A stretch of 18,196 bases of DNA from JBBDNV01 sp040877415. GTDB lineage: Bacteria > Planctomycetota > Planctomycetia > Pirellulales > PALSA-1355. The stretch's first letter is position 1, and every line of letters begins with the position of its first letter. The DNA is taken from contig JBBDNV010000118.1 in the NCBI GenBank assembly GCA_040877415.1, positions 1-18,196 of the forward strand, written 5' to 3'. Below the pieces are notes generated by a model. The model was not told the origin of the DNA. It made no database searches and saw only the letters and a list, made by a program, of their open reading frames with translations. Positions 7,352-15,560 of the stretch are shown piece after piece. Position numbers and translations under genes: made by a program.

Positions 7352-8466
7352 CTGTCTCGTTTATGCATCTCGTGCCAGGCATTCGCACCGACCGCGTCGG
7401 ACACAAAATGGACTGAGCCGTCCGCCATTAGCAGGTTCACTCCGTCAGGATGCATGCTACGCGATGTCGCCTGCTGGCAAATCTCTGACGCCAGCTCCGA
7501 TGGACTGGCTTCGCACGGCATGCCCAGCCCCTTTAGGTTCCCGACGAGTGCTGAAACTGCGCTGCAACCTTGAATGGCGTCCGGTCCCGCGTTTGGACCG
7601 CGGTTTCCGTCGTTTCCGTGTGCCACCGTGACGCTGCACCCAGGAAACCCCAATGCCCACACTCCGCGGCGATCCAGCGGGTGAACACCTGCGCGAATCT
7701 CCTCGATAGCGACCGTTCTGCTCAAACCGGCCGGAAAGTCGCGATACCTAAATGACTTGTTCAATCCCCCAATTCCGCTGCCCCACACCTGCCTCGTATT
7801 CGTTTTCAAATCGGTCCCATCAACATTGAAACCGTCGTTGCACGTTCCTGGCGGCCATATCTTACTCAGTCGCATCAAGCACCTTGAATTGGAACCGCCA
7901 TTCAGGGCGAAGTTGCCGCGAGCGTAACCCAGGTCCGCCGCCATCAGGCCAGCTCGCTGAAAATGATTGTCAGCTCCATTCCAACCATCACTAGGGCACT
8001 TCATTATCGGCAACTCGGTAGCTCGCGCGCGCTCGTGGCGTGGGTCGTCAATAGGAACCTTCATGTCGAATGCGTTATACAGCGCTTGCTCTTCAAGGAA
8101 CGGTAGAATCAGAATCACCCAATTCGCGAAGACGCGGTCGGGTTCCATCCGCGGCGAAAACCGAAGGCTCACGCGATCGATCGTTCCAGGCGGAGCGATG
8201 TTTTCACCCAGCGGCTCCCCCGCTGGCGTCCAAATCACGGCCGCAGGCAAGTGCCCCTTTTGCTCATGATGGCTGCTTAGCGCAGTTCCGATTTGCCGAA
8301 GATTTGAAGAGCACTGTGCCCGGCGGCTACTTTCTCGGGAACTTAGAATGGCTGACAATAACACAGCCAAAAGAAGACCGATAATCGCGATCACGACAAT
8401 TAGTTCAAGAAGTGTGAAACCCGCCTCTGTGGACCTCGCCCGTCCAGCTTGCGAAACGCAGATCAT
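7324..8466 (-). CDS. DUF1559 prepilin-like protein
   Basis: This 380-residue protein has a type IV prepilin leader: 16 residues ending in Gly16, then F17-T-L-L-E21 and a hydrophobic helix to about 40, the normal PilD cleavage and methylation pattern with Glu at +5. The rest has DUF1559 (PF07596) marks: RRAQCSSNLRQIGTALSSHHE after the helix, and the C-terminal HPDGVNLLMADGSVHFVSD motif. DUF1559 proteins form very large paralogous families in planctomycetes and are thought to be pseudopilins; their function is unknown. A GGGGGA element lies about 8 bases before the ATG. It follows the repeat/TPR gene by 51 bases on the same strand, so co-transcription is possible. Its end overlaps the lnt end tail-to-tail. 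Confidence 0.92.
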   Translation of the reverse strand: MICVSQAGRARSTEAGFTLLELIVVIAIIGLLLAVLLSAILSSRESSRRAQCSSNLRQIGTALSSHHEQKGHLPAAVIWTPAGEPLGENIAPPGTIDRVSLRFSPRMEPDRVFANWVILILPFLEEQALYNAFDMKVPIDDPRHERARATELPIMKCPSDGWNGADNHFQRAGLMAADLGYARGNFALNGGSNSRCLMRLSKIWPPGTCNDGFNVDGTDLKTNTRQVWGSGIGGLNKSFRYRDFPAGLSRTVAIEEIRAGVHPLDRRGVWALGFPGCSVTVAHGNDGNRGPNAGPDAIQGCSAVSALVGNLKGLGMPCEASPSELASEICQQATSRSMHPDGVNLLMADGSVHFVSDAVGANAWHEMHKRDSQSAFELPF

Positions 8467-8517
8467 GCGAGTTCCCCCAACCGAGCAGGCGCCCGGGAGA
8501 GACCGACCGGCGCAACC

Positions 8518-10354
8518 CTACGATGACGGGGTGCCGATTTTATCCGCTGGTTTGGCGTCGGCCGGCGCCGGCGGATTTGCTGGCCGGGCCGCCGGGGCTG
8601 ACGCTGGCCCACGCGTCTCTTCAGCCGCCTTGAGCACCGCCGCCGGCAGCGGAGGCGCTTCGGGCCAGCGGGCCGCGAACAGCTCGCGAATCTTTCTCGA
8701 CCCGACGTCGCGCGGCGCCAGCACAAGCGCCTTGTCCAATTCGGTCACGGCCTGCTTCGGGTAGTTCAAATAGCCGAACTGGAAGCCCAGCAGGAATCGC
8801 AAAGCCGGCGAGTCCGGCTGGGCCGTTCGGGCCGCTTCCAGGGTCCGCAGTTGATCGGTGTAGTCCTGGACGTTGCCGAACAACTGGGTGTAGTTGGCGA
8901 CCACCACGCCCCACTTGTCTTCCGGCAGCATTTGCATGGCCGCCTGCGTGGCGCCGGCGGCTTCCTCATACTTGCCTAGGGCCATGAGCGCCTGGGCCAA
9001 CAGCATCATGACGGCCCCGTTCTTGGGATCGTCGACCAGCGAGTGCTGCCAATCCTTGGCCGCGGCGTGATAGTTGCCGGCCTTGAAATCGATTTCGCCC
9101 TGGTCGGCAAAGGCCGCGGCGCTGGCCGCGTCGGCCTCGGTCACCTCGTCCCCTTGGTCGGCGCCAGAGAGCGTCGGATTCGCCGCGGCGGCCGGCGGCG
9201 CGGAAGCTGCCGTTTGATACGACGTCGTGTACACCGGCGCGGCGGCGTAGTAGTAGTTGTATCCGTAGTAGGGAACCGTGTAATAGCCGACCGTCCATGC
9301 CGGCCAGCCGAAGCCGTGGCCCCACAGGCCCCAGCCGCCCCAGCCGATCCACGGGTACCAGCAGAAGTGATGGTGCCCCCAACTGTCGTTCCAGTGGGGG
9401 TACCTGTTCCAGTACCAGTTTCCGTTGGTCTGGTTCCACAAGTTGTTGTGATGCGTCCAGTGATTGTCAAACCAGTGGCCGTCGACGTCGTGTTTCTTGA
9501 CGAACGAATTGTTCCGATTGAGCGTCTGGAGCGCTTCATGGTTAACGCGGTAATGGGGGGTCAACTGCGATTTGAATCCGCCCTGCGAATCCTTGAGGAA
9601 ATTCTTGTACTGGGTGGGAAAGTTATGCTTCAAAAACGCGGCGTCCCCAGCCGGCTTGCCGCCGATCTTGCCGACGTCCAAGCGGCGATAACGCTCGAGC
9701 GATTCGCCCGCTGTTCCAAGGTTTTTGCTCGGCGAGCCGGCCTTCGGTTGATACTTTTGCTGGAATCGCTGGAGTGCTTCGCCGCCGGGCTGGAGATTCG
9801 TGCCGGCCTTCGGCTGGAGCCTTTGCTGGTAGCGTTTAAGCGCTTCGGTGTTGGGCTGAAGGTTGTTGGTGGATCCTCCGGAGCGTTGGAGCTGGTCGGT
9901 GTTGCCACGATTCCCGCTCGGCGTGCCGGCCTTCGGTTGATATCTTTGCTGGAGTCGCTGGAGTGCTTCGCCCTGGGGCTGGAGATTCGTGCCGGCCTTC
10001 GGCTGAAGCCTTTGCTGGTAGCGTTTAAGCGCTTCGGTGTTGGGCTGAAGGTTGTTGGTGGNNNNNNNNNNNNNNNNNNNNNNNNNNNNNNNNNNNNNNN
10101 NNNNNNNNNNNNNNNNNNNNNNNNNNNNNNNNNNNNNNNNNNNNNNNNNNNNNNNNNNNNNATCCTCCGGAGCGTTGGAGCTGGCCGGCTTTGCCGAGAT
10201 TGTTGCTGCTCGAATTGTTGGGGCCGCTGCTGCGCATAACGCTGCTGCGTTTGCGGCCTTGGCCGTCGTCGTCGCCAGGTTTGGCCAACGCGACGGTGGC
10301 AGGCACGAGCGCCAATAGCGCGGCGGCGACACACAGTCGAAGGTTCGTATACAT
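8518..10354 (-). CDS. Secreted repeat/aromatic-rich/TPR protein, interrupted by an assembly gap
   Basis: From ATG 10354 the protein has a signal peptide (MYTNLRLCVAAALLALVPAT...ALA), a basic Ser/Asn-rich stretch, then 63-residue tandem repeats rich in Gln. A Trp/His/Asn/Tyr-rich segment (about 9240-9500) and a C-terminal TPR-like helical region (about 8750-9110) follow, with an Ala/Pro tail to TAG 8518. The N run changes the apparent frame, but it is a placeholder. Deleting it joins the LQRSGGS and TNNLQP halves exactly as in the complete repeat and restores one frame of 578 residues; extra 189-base repeats would also keep frame. GGGGGA lies 9 bases before the start. TPRs suggest protein binding; the aromatic segment suggests an envelope or matrix role. 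Function unknown. Confidence 0.8.
9736..10061 (-). repeat. 189-bp tandem coding repeat (63 residues per unit)
   Basis: The motif GCCGGCCTTCGGTTGATA recurs at 9736 and 9925, a 189-base period. Each unit encodes two related half-repeats (EALKRYQQRLQPKAG and EALQRLQQRYQPKAG) plus an 18-residue linker with DQLQRSGGS. One full unit and most of a second are present before the N run. The right flank (10162 on) continues the unit, and its AGQLQRSGGS matches the linker end. Confidence 0.9.
10062..10161. other. Assembly gap of 100 N
   Basis: Exactly 100 N, a size commonly used for a gap of unknown length. It breaks the repeat protein frame (100 is not a multiple of 3) although both flanks are perfect repeat sequence. 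The true length is probably zero or a multiple of 189 bases. Confidence 0.95.
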
Positions 10355-10411
10355 CAGATTTTTCCCCCAAGCTGACGGAGAAGGGGTCGCCCAAGGACAA
10401 TTCTATGTGGA

Positions 10412-10446
10412 TTCCGCGAAAAACGTCGAGGGGATTTTTCGCGGAA
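10412..10446. repeat. Strong 12-bp inverted repeat upstream of the repeat/TPR gene
   Basis: TTCCGCGAAAAA (10412-10423) and TTTTTCGCGGAA (10435-10446) are perfect inverted copies with an 11-base loop. The element lies 58 bases before the start of the minus-strand TPR gene, probably in its promoter or leader, within a 373-base divergent intergenic region (10355-10727). It could be an operator or an RNA hairpin. Nothing coding was seen in that region. Confidence 0.65.
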
Positions 10447-10629
10447 CCTGGCGCCACCGCCCGCGCCCGCGGATTACGGGTACGGGCGATTGCAGTCCCG
10501 CGGGGAATCTCCCTGTTTAACGGATCAACTTTCCCGCATGTTTTAACTAGACACTTTCGCCCCTGTGTCTGGTGCCTGTCGCGGGCGTGTCTGCCGGCAG
10601 ATCGGGGCGGCGGGCACGTCCGGCTCGCG

Positions 10630-10658
10630 TTGACTGGAGTTTGCGGCAGTTCTAGAAT
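10630..10658 (+). promoter_or_regulatory. Sigma70-type promoter of the vWA gene
   Basis: TTGACT (10630-10635), a 17-base spacer and TAGAAT (10653-10658), each one mismatch from consensus with ideal spacing. The expected transcript starts near 10665, about 63 bases before the ATG at 10728. Confidence 0.65.
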
Positions 10659-10727
10659 TTCGAGGCCCCTGCTCCCAACTCTTTGTGCGCCTATGCGCTT
10701 GGGCCCCGCTTTGGAGTCGAGACCGCG

Positions 10728-11762
10728 ATGTCACGCGCGACTGCCGCCGAGCCATCTTCCACGCGCCCCTGGTCCCTGGGCGCAAGTGCGTTGCCGTGGC
10801 TGCTCTCCTCGACTTTGCACACCCTGGCGTTTGTGCTCCTGGCGCTGTCGTGGCGCTCGACCGGCGGGGCTCCTGGGGCGTCTGGAATTTCGCTCGAGGC
10901 CGCGCTGTTCTCGTCGATGGGGCAGCAGGAAACCGGCCTGCCGGTCCATTTCGACGCGCCCCCCGCCGACGGCTTTTACGAGGACGACCAATCGCCCCTC
11001 CTGACCGGGCGCAGCGACCCTGCCAGCCAATCGAGCGGCAGCGCCGCGCTGAGCTCGCTCTTGAACGAAGAGCCGGCCGTGAGCCTCGCCGGCGTGCTCC
11101 CTGCCAGCGGGGCCGAACTGGGCACCGGCGGATCGGACTCGGGCGTCGATTCGGCAAATAACCTCTCGAACCAGCCGTCTCGGCCCAAACGCTTGCGCGG
11201 CGGTTCCGCGCGTACCGGAGTTTTTGGCGTCGAGGGGGAGGGCAACAAATTCGTTTACGTGTTCGACCGCTCCGGCAGCATGGACGGACACGGCGGCGCT
11301 CCCTTGATCGCCGCCAAGAGCGAGCTGATCGCCAGCCTCGCCGATCTCGGCCAGACCCATCAATTCCAGATCATCTTCTACAACGAACAGCCGCGCATCT
11401 TCAATCCTGCCGGCAGGGCGGGCCGCCTCGTGTTCGGCAACGAACAGAACAAAAACCTGGCGCGGCGGTTCGTCGGCAGCATAACCGCCAGCGGCGCCAC
11501 GCGGCACCTGGAAGCCCTGGAGATGGCGGTGCGATTGGGGCCCGACGTGATCTTCTTTCTGACCGACGCCGACGAGCCGCGGATGACGCCGCAGGAGCTG
11601 GCCCACATCGCGCAAATGAATCAGGGCACGTCGATCAACGCGATCGAGTTTGGCTACGGCGCGCAGCGCAATACCGATAGTTTTCTGGTCACGCTCGCGC
11701 GTCAAAACGGCGGCCAGCACGTCTACATCGACGTGTCGCAACTGGGTCCGCCGCGCCGCTAG
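10728..11762 (+). CDS. Membrane-anchored vWA-domain protein
   Basis: This is a 344-residue protein. One transmembrane helix (about 21-42) follows a short N-terminus. A low-complexity Ser/Gly/Ala linker (about 45-160) leads to a von Willebrand factor A domain (about 172-344). The metal-ion adhesion site is visible: D180-R-S182-G-S184, the SGATRHLEAL threonine loop, and FFLTDADEP carrying the last Asp. This predicts divalent-metal-dependent protein binding outside the cytoplasm. The frame is open upstream to a TTG at 10683, but ATG 10728 has GGAG 11 bases before it and gives a sensible short cytoplasmic tail. The next gene on the strand encodes a large exported TPR protein 145 bases downstream; vWA/TPR partners are common in bacterial envelope complexes, so interaction is a reasonable inference. 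Confidence 0.87.
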   Translation: MSRATAAEPSSTRPWSLGASALPWLLSSTLHTLAFVLLALSWRSTGGAPGASGISLEAALFSSMGQQETGLPVHFDAPPADGFYEDDQSPLLTGRSDPASQSSGSAALSSLLNEEPAVSLAGVLPASGAELGTGGSDSGVDSANNLSNQPSRPKRLRGGSARTGVFGVEGEGNKFVYVFDRSGSMDGHGGAPLIAAKSELIASLADLGQTHQFQIIFYNEQPRIFNPAGRAGRLVFGNEQNKNLARRFVGSITASGATRHLEALEMAVRLGPDVIFFLTDADEPRMTPQELAHIAQMNQGTSINAIEFGYGAQRNTDSFLVTLARQNGGQHVYIDVSQLGPPRR

Positions 11763-11812
11763 AAAACTTCCCAGGGGGAGCCAGCAGCCGGGCGAGTATT
11801 TCCTCGTCCTCT

Positions 11813-11854
11813 TTGTCGCGCGCGTCTGGCTTCAATCGTGCCGGCGCGCGACAA
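11813..11854. repeat. 11-bp inverted repeat after the vWA gene
   Basis: TTGTCGCGCGC (11813-11823) and GCGCGCGACAA (11844-11854) pair perfectly, with a 20-base loop that can add a GGC/GCC inner stem. It lies 50 bases past the vWA stop, between the vWA and TPR genes. No T-tract follows, so it is not a classical terminator. It may attenuate or stabilise the transcript. Confidence 0.5.
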
Positions 11855-11907
11855 TTGATGGTCGCATCGCCCCCCCCAAGTCGCACCCCGCTGCGAGAAC
11901 CGCGAAG

Positions 11908-14421
11908 ATGCGGCACGCGCTATTTGCCACTGCTGTCTGGCTCGTAAGCCTGTTTGTGCTGGCCGCTGCGGCCGCCGGCGCGTCCCAAGACGAACGATTT
12001 CTCGACGGGCTGCGCGCCAAGCGGCTGTTTGAGCTGGCCGAGAAATATTGCGCCGATCGACTGAGTGACCCGCGAGTTTCCGAATCGCGGCGCGCGGATC
12101 TGACGATCGAGCTGTCGCGGACGTTGGCCCAGCACGCCCTGGAAGCCCCGCCGGCCGAAGCGCCCCGCTTGTGGAGCCAGGCTGAGCGGGTGGTCGAAGA
12201 TTTCGCAGCTCGCCGTCCTCAAGACCCTAAACTCACCCTCATTCGCGTGCAAGGCGCGCTGGCCATGGCGGCACATGGCGAAGCTGCCTGCGAAGAATCT
12301 CGAGGATCGAGCGAATCGACGGCCGTCGAGCCCGCCCGCGGCGTGCTCCGCCGCGCGATCGCCGAGTTGGGCGAGCTGGCCGACGAGATCGCGGGCCAAT
12401 TGAAGCGGCGCGGTCGCGCGCCGGGCGGCGAGAATGAGCTTTCGACCGACCAGTTCCAATCGCTCGAACTGAACGTGCGCTTCGAGCTGGCACGGGCATT
12501 GCGCAACCAGGCGCTCTCGTATCGGCCGGGCACCGCCGATCGGATCAATTCGCTGTCGCGGGCCATTGAGTCGCTGGCGGGGGTGTTGGCGCAGCAGTCG
12601 GCGACGCCGCTCGTCTGGTCGGCCGCGATCGAGGAGATTGCCTGTTTTCGCTTACTGGGGGAATACCCCCAAGCCGAGAGCAAGCTGGCGCGCCTGGAAA
12701 AGAGCCAGCCCCCGCCCGAGTTCGCCGAGCAGTTGCGAGCCGAGCGCATTCGCGTCGCGCTCGCCCGCGGGCAAATCGACGACGCCCTTTCCGAGGCGGG
12801 CGTCTCGGCGCGGCAGCAACCCGCTGGCGCCCATTTGGAATTCGCCCGCTTGGAAGCCCTGGTGGCCGCCTGGCGCCGAGCCGGCGAGCGGCACAACGAG
12901 GCCGAAGCGTCCGACTGGCAGCGCCGCGCGGTCCAGCAGGTGCGCGCGATCGAGCGCTCTTACGGCCCGCGCTGGATGCGCAAGGCGGAGACGCTTTTGG
13001 CGCGTGCCATGGCCGACTCGACGGGTCCGCAAACGGCGGAACTTTTGGCGCAAGCCGCGGCAAGCTACTATCGCAGCGGCCAGGTCGACAAGTCAATCGC
13101 CGCTTACGATCGTGCCCGGGAGCAAGCCCGCGACCAGCGGCAGCCTGAAACAGCCTTCGATTTGGGTTTCACGGCGGCCGCCATCGAAAAGGATCGCAAG
13201 CATTACGGCGACGCGCTTGCGCGCTATCGCGCGCTGGCCCACGCATTCCCCCAAGAGCCCAAGGCGCCCCAGGCCCATCTGCTGGCCGTCTATTGCGCCG
13301 CGCAACTGGCCCAGGCCCGCGAGCCGCCCAATTTGGACGAGTACGAGCGGCTGTTGCGCGAGCACGTGGCCACCTGGCCGGCCAGCCCCACCGCCTCGCA
13401 AGCCTGGACCTGGTTGGGCCGGCTCGCCGAACACCGGCACTCCTGGCAAGACGCCATCGAGGCGCTGGCCCACGTGAAGGCCGGCGATCCCCAATTTGCC
13501 GACGCGGTCCGTGCGCTGGGCCGCGCGTACGAAGCGTGGCTCGACGAGCTCGACCAGCGCGGGCAAAGCGGCGAGCGGTTGGCCGACAAGGCGCTGGCCT
13601 GGCTCGAAAGCGTGACCCCGGCACGCGGGTCCAAGCCGAACGCCGCGACCCGGGCCGCCACGCTGGCAGCGGCCCGCATCTGGCTCAAGGAAATTCCCGC
13701 CGGCGCGATGCCCGCCGAAAGGCTGTTGCGGGCCGCGATCGAGTACGATCCCGACGCGCCGGAGGATTGGAAAACGGCCGCGCGCCGCCTGCTCGTGCCG
13801 GCCTTGGCGGCGCAAGGCAAACGCGCCCAGACCGATGAGCTGCTCGAACAGATTCCGCACACCAGCACCGCCGACGCCTTGGCGCTGTTCCAAATCCTCT
13901 CCGACATCAGGCGCCGCTCAAGCGGCGACGAAAAGCGCAAGCTGGCCGAAGTGGAACTTGGCGCCGAGGACAACCTGTTGGCACGGCCTGGCGAGTTGGA
14001 CGCCGCGACGCGGCGGGTCGTCACGCGCGAGCGGGCCGTGACACTGGCAGCATTGGGGCGGCGAAAAGAAGCCCGCGCGGAACTACAGGCGCTGGCACGC
14101 GCCTTTCCCCGCGACGGGCAAACACAGGAGGAATTGGCCTCGCTGCTTGCGGCCGGCGATGAGAACGACCTGGAGGCTGCGCTTGCCAAGTGGAGCGAAG
14201 TGGCCGCCCACAGCCGACCCGGCACGCCGCGCTGGTTTCGAGCCCACTACGGGCTCGCGCGCACCGAGCTCAATCTGGGGCAGGTTACCGCCGCGCGGGC
14301 CACAATCGCGAGCCTTGCGTCGAAGTATCCCGATTTCGGCGGCGAACGCATGAAGCGCCAGTTCGACGACCTGTCGGCCGAAATCGACGAGCCACCCCGC
14401 CGCGGCACGCAATCGAAATAA
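11908..14421 (+). CDS. Large exported TPR-repeat protein
   Basis: This 837-residue protein has a signal peptide (residues 1 to about 24, MRHALF then a Leu/Val/Ala core) and is otherwise almost wholly helical, rich in Ala/Arg/Glu. TPR-like helical pairs are clearest at about 378-450 (AASYYRSGQVDKSIAAYDRA, KHYGDALARYRALAHAFPQE) and 476-545 (TWLGRLAEHRHSWQDAIEAL). Further pairs near the C-terminus include ARAELQALARAFPRDGQTQE. No enzyme motif was seen. The open frame extends back to 11650 inside the vWA gene, but that part has no signal peptide and overlaps a well-supported gene. ATG 11908 gives a clean export signal. It probably acts as an extracytoplasmic scaffold, perhaps with the preceding vWA protein, or resembles cell-division coordinator CpoB/YbgF-type TPRs. 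Function unknown. Confidence 0.85.
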   Translation: MRHALFATAVWLVSLFVLAAAAAGASQDERFLDGLRAKRLFELAEKYCADRLSDPRVSESRRADLTIELSRTLAQHALEAPPAEAPRLWSQAERVVEDFAARRPQDPKLTLIRVQGALAMAAHGEAACEESRGSSESTAVEPARGVLRRAIAELGELADEIAGQLKRRGRAPGGENELSTDQFQSLELNVRFELARALRNQALSYRPGTADRINSLSRAIESLAGVLAQQSATPLVWSAAIEEIACFRLLGEYPQAESKLARLEKSQPPPEFAEQLRAERIRVALARGQIDDALSEAGVSARQQPAGAHLEFARLEALVAAWRRAGERHNEAEASDWQRRAVQQVRAIERSYGPRWMRKAETLLARAMADSTGPQTAELLAQAAASYYRSGQVDKSIAAYDRAREQARDQRQPETAFDLGFTAAAIEKDRKHYGDALARYRALAHAFPQEPKAPQAHLLAVYCAAQLAQAREPPNLDEYERLLREHVATWPASPTASQAWTWLGRLAEHRHSWQDAIEALAHVKAGDPQFADAVRALGRAYEAWLDELDQRGQSGERLADKALAWLESVTPARGSKPNAATRAATLAAARIWLKEIPAGAMPAERLLRAAIEYDPDAPEDWKTAARRLLVPALAAQGKRAQTDELLEQIPHTSTADALALFQILSDIRRRSSGDEKRKLAEVELGAEDNLLARPGELDAATRRVVTRERAVTLAALGRRKEARAELQALARAFPRDGQTQEELASLLAAGDENDLEAALAKWSEVAAHSRPGTPRWFRAHYGLARTELNLGQVTAARATIASLASKYPDFGGERMKRQFDDLSAEIDEPPRRGTQSK

Positions 14422-14442
14422 AAGGGCCGTTGCCTGAAGACT

Positions 14443-14661
14443 TCACGACCGCGCGAACTCTTCAGCGATCATGTCGATATCGCGCGCGATCTTCCGCAGC
14501 AGGGCTGGCGAGATGTCGCGCCCTTTATGAAATGGAACGGTGGTTTGCCTCCCGTCTGCATGGCGAAACTGCTTGTGACTGCCGCGCTGGCGCACCTCCG
14601 CGAATCCCAGGCGGCCCAGAATCGCGACCACTTCCCGCGACTTGAGAACGGGAACCACCAT
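14443..14661 (-). CDS. hicA: HicA-family mRNA interferase toxin
   Basis: This 72-residue protein has the full HicA (YcfA-like, PF07927) pattern: KSREVVAILGRLGFAEVRQ, the catalytic-His segment RGSHKQFRH, DGRQTTVPFHKGRDI and PALLRKIARDIDM. The dsRBD-like HicA fold cuts mRNA independently of the ribosome. Length is typical. It is encoded 3 bases downstream of hicB on the same strand, so the two are one transcript. No key residue is missing, so it should be active. It is convergent with the large TPR gene, whose stop is 21 bases away. Confidence 0.93.
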   Translation of the reverse strand: MVVPVLKSREVVAILGRLGFAEVRQRGSHKQFRHADGRQTTVPFHKGRDISPALLRKIARDIDMIAEEFARS

Positions 14662-14664
14662 GGT

Positions 14665-14874
14665 TCAGGCGACTTGCACGGTTTGAATGCCGACGAATTG
14701 CGAGTCCATCGCGGGCTCGCCGTCTTCGAGCAACATGGCGATTACCTCGCGCATGTTCTCCTGCAATTCGTCAAGCGTCTCGCCCTGAGAGTGCGCACCC
14801 GGAAATCCCGGCACGTGGCCCACTAACAGCCCTGATTCACGGCACCGCTCGACGACCACCGTGTAAGAATGCAT
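14665..14874 (-). CDS. hicB: HicB-family antitoxin
   Basis: This 69-residue protein shows the HicB partial RNase H fold: MHSYTVVVER, GLLVGHVPGFPGAHSQGETLDEL and MREVIAMLLEDGE. HicB binds and blocks HicA and often represses its own promoter. No long C-terminal DNA-binding domain is visible, so autoregulation through this short form is uncertain. The frame is open to an ATG at 14913, but GGGAG about 10 bases before ATG 14874, and family length, favour 14874. Antitoxin-first order reverses the hicA-hicB order of the classic E. coli locus, though it is seen elsewhere. Confidence 0.9.
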   Translation of the reverse strand: MHSYTVVVERCRESGLLVGHVPGFPGAHSQGETLDELQENMREVIAMLLEDGEPAMDSQFVGIQTVQVA

Positions 14875-14994
14875 TTTCAACAATCTCCCTGGACCAAGCA
14901 CGAGGCGGCACATGTCTTTGCACGCTTGGCCTCGACCTGACGCGACCGTTCCTCAAGTTCATTTGCTGCCAAGATCTTGCTGCTCCTAGGCAGA

Positions 14995-15024
14995 ATTATA
15001 CCGCTGTGGCACGTATCACGTCGA
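14995..15024 (-). promoter_or_regulatory. Promoter of hicBA
   Basis: On the minus strand, TCGACG (15019-15024) is followed after 18 bases by a perfect TATAAT (14995-15000). The -35 is only a partial match. Transcription near 14988 would leave a leader of about 115 bases before hicB, with no other gene in it. Confidence 0.5.
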
Positions 15025-15062
15025 TGGGACGGGATCGCCCCAGCCTGCAACCCGATCGCCCC

Positions 15063-15431
15063 CTACCACGGGCCGCGGATGTAGTAGTAGCCAGTCTGCC
15101 GCGTGTCGCTCGGAACGGCAGGCGTGGGCATGAATCCGTAGGGCGTCCAGTAGCCGTTGGGCCACGGGCGCTGGAACTGATGGTCGATGCGCGTCATCCG
15201 CGAGGAAACCGCGCCCCAGGAGTAATCGGTCGTCAGTTCGGACGTGGGCGGCACGACGACCGCCACCGCCTGGCCGTGTTGCACGTTGTACCAACGTCCG
15301 TGCCAGGGTCGCAGGCTCGCGCGGTATCGGGCGTTGTGTCCGTGATGCGTCTCGTCGTACGCTTGCACGCGGCCGGCGGACGCAAGCGCCAAGGCGGCCA
15401 AAGCGACGACCCATACGATGCGGGTCTTCAT
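15063..15431 (-). CDS. Short secreted Tyr/Trp/His-rich protein
   Basis: I do not recognise a family for these 122 residues. A signal peptide (MKTR, hydrophobic core to about 20, cut near VQA-YDE) is followed by a mature part rich in His, Tyr, Trp, Arg and Pro (HHGHNARYRASLRPWHGRWY, NGYWTPYGFMPTP, GYYYIRGPW). No cysteine or enzyme motif was seen. The start is fixed by AAGGA about 9 bases before the ATG. Codon use fits the neighbours, and the signal peptide plus ribosome site make it a real gene. It follows another short secreted protein on the same strand, with a strong hairpin between them. An envelope or matrix role is a guess. Confidence 0.75.
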   Translation of the reverse strand: MKTRIVWVVALAALALASAGRVQAYDETHHGHNARYRASLRPWHGRWYNVQHGQAVAVVVPPTSELTTDYSWGAVSSRMTRIDHQFQRPWPNGYWTPYGFMPTPAVPSDTRQTGYYYIRGPW

Positions 15432-15478
15432 GACAGGAATCCTTTGAGGGAGGTAACCAGCTAAGGAAGTGTGGCAGC

Positions 15479-15520
15479 AGCGCTCGGCCGACTGCGGATG
15501 TCGGGCAGCGGCCGAGCGCT
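15479..15520 (-). terminator. Strong hairpin between the two short secreted-protein genes
   Basis: AGCGCTCGGCCG (15479-15490) and CGGCCGAGCGCT (15509-15520) form a perfect 12-bp stem; CTGC/GCAG can extend it inside the 18-base loop. It lies 40 bases past the stop of the 108-residue gene and 47 bases before the start of the 122-residue gene. No U-run follows, so a factor-independent terminator is only partly supported. It could instead stabilise the upstream transcript. Confidence 0.5.
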
Positions 15521-15560
15521 TGAGGAGGTGTGCGGACGTTGTTTTGGGTGGGAAGGGCGA

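Noticed and set aside
9736..10061. Possible CRISPR or transposon repeat
   Set aside because: The repeat is in frame, 189 bases, coding, with no spacers, terminal repeats or transposase.
9043..10239. Long plus-strand frame opposite the repeat/TPR gene, running through the N run
   Set aside because: Antisense to a protein with signal peptide, repeats and TPRs; no recognisable domain, and it reads through unknown bases.
11650..11907. Upstream extension of the large TPR gene
   Set aside because: Overlaps the vWA gene and carries no export signal; the signal peptide starts at 11908.
12566..14225. Long overlapping frames on both strands within the large TPR gene (12566-13477 plus, 13290-14225 minus)
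   Set aside because: Arg/Pro/Ser-rich low-quality translations without motifs, typical of alternative frames in high-GC coding sequence.
14422..14442. Terminator between the large TPR gene and hicA
   Set aside because: Only 21 bases separate the convergent stops and no clear stem with a T-run was seen.
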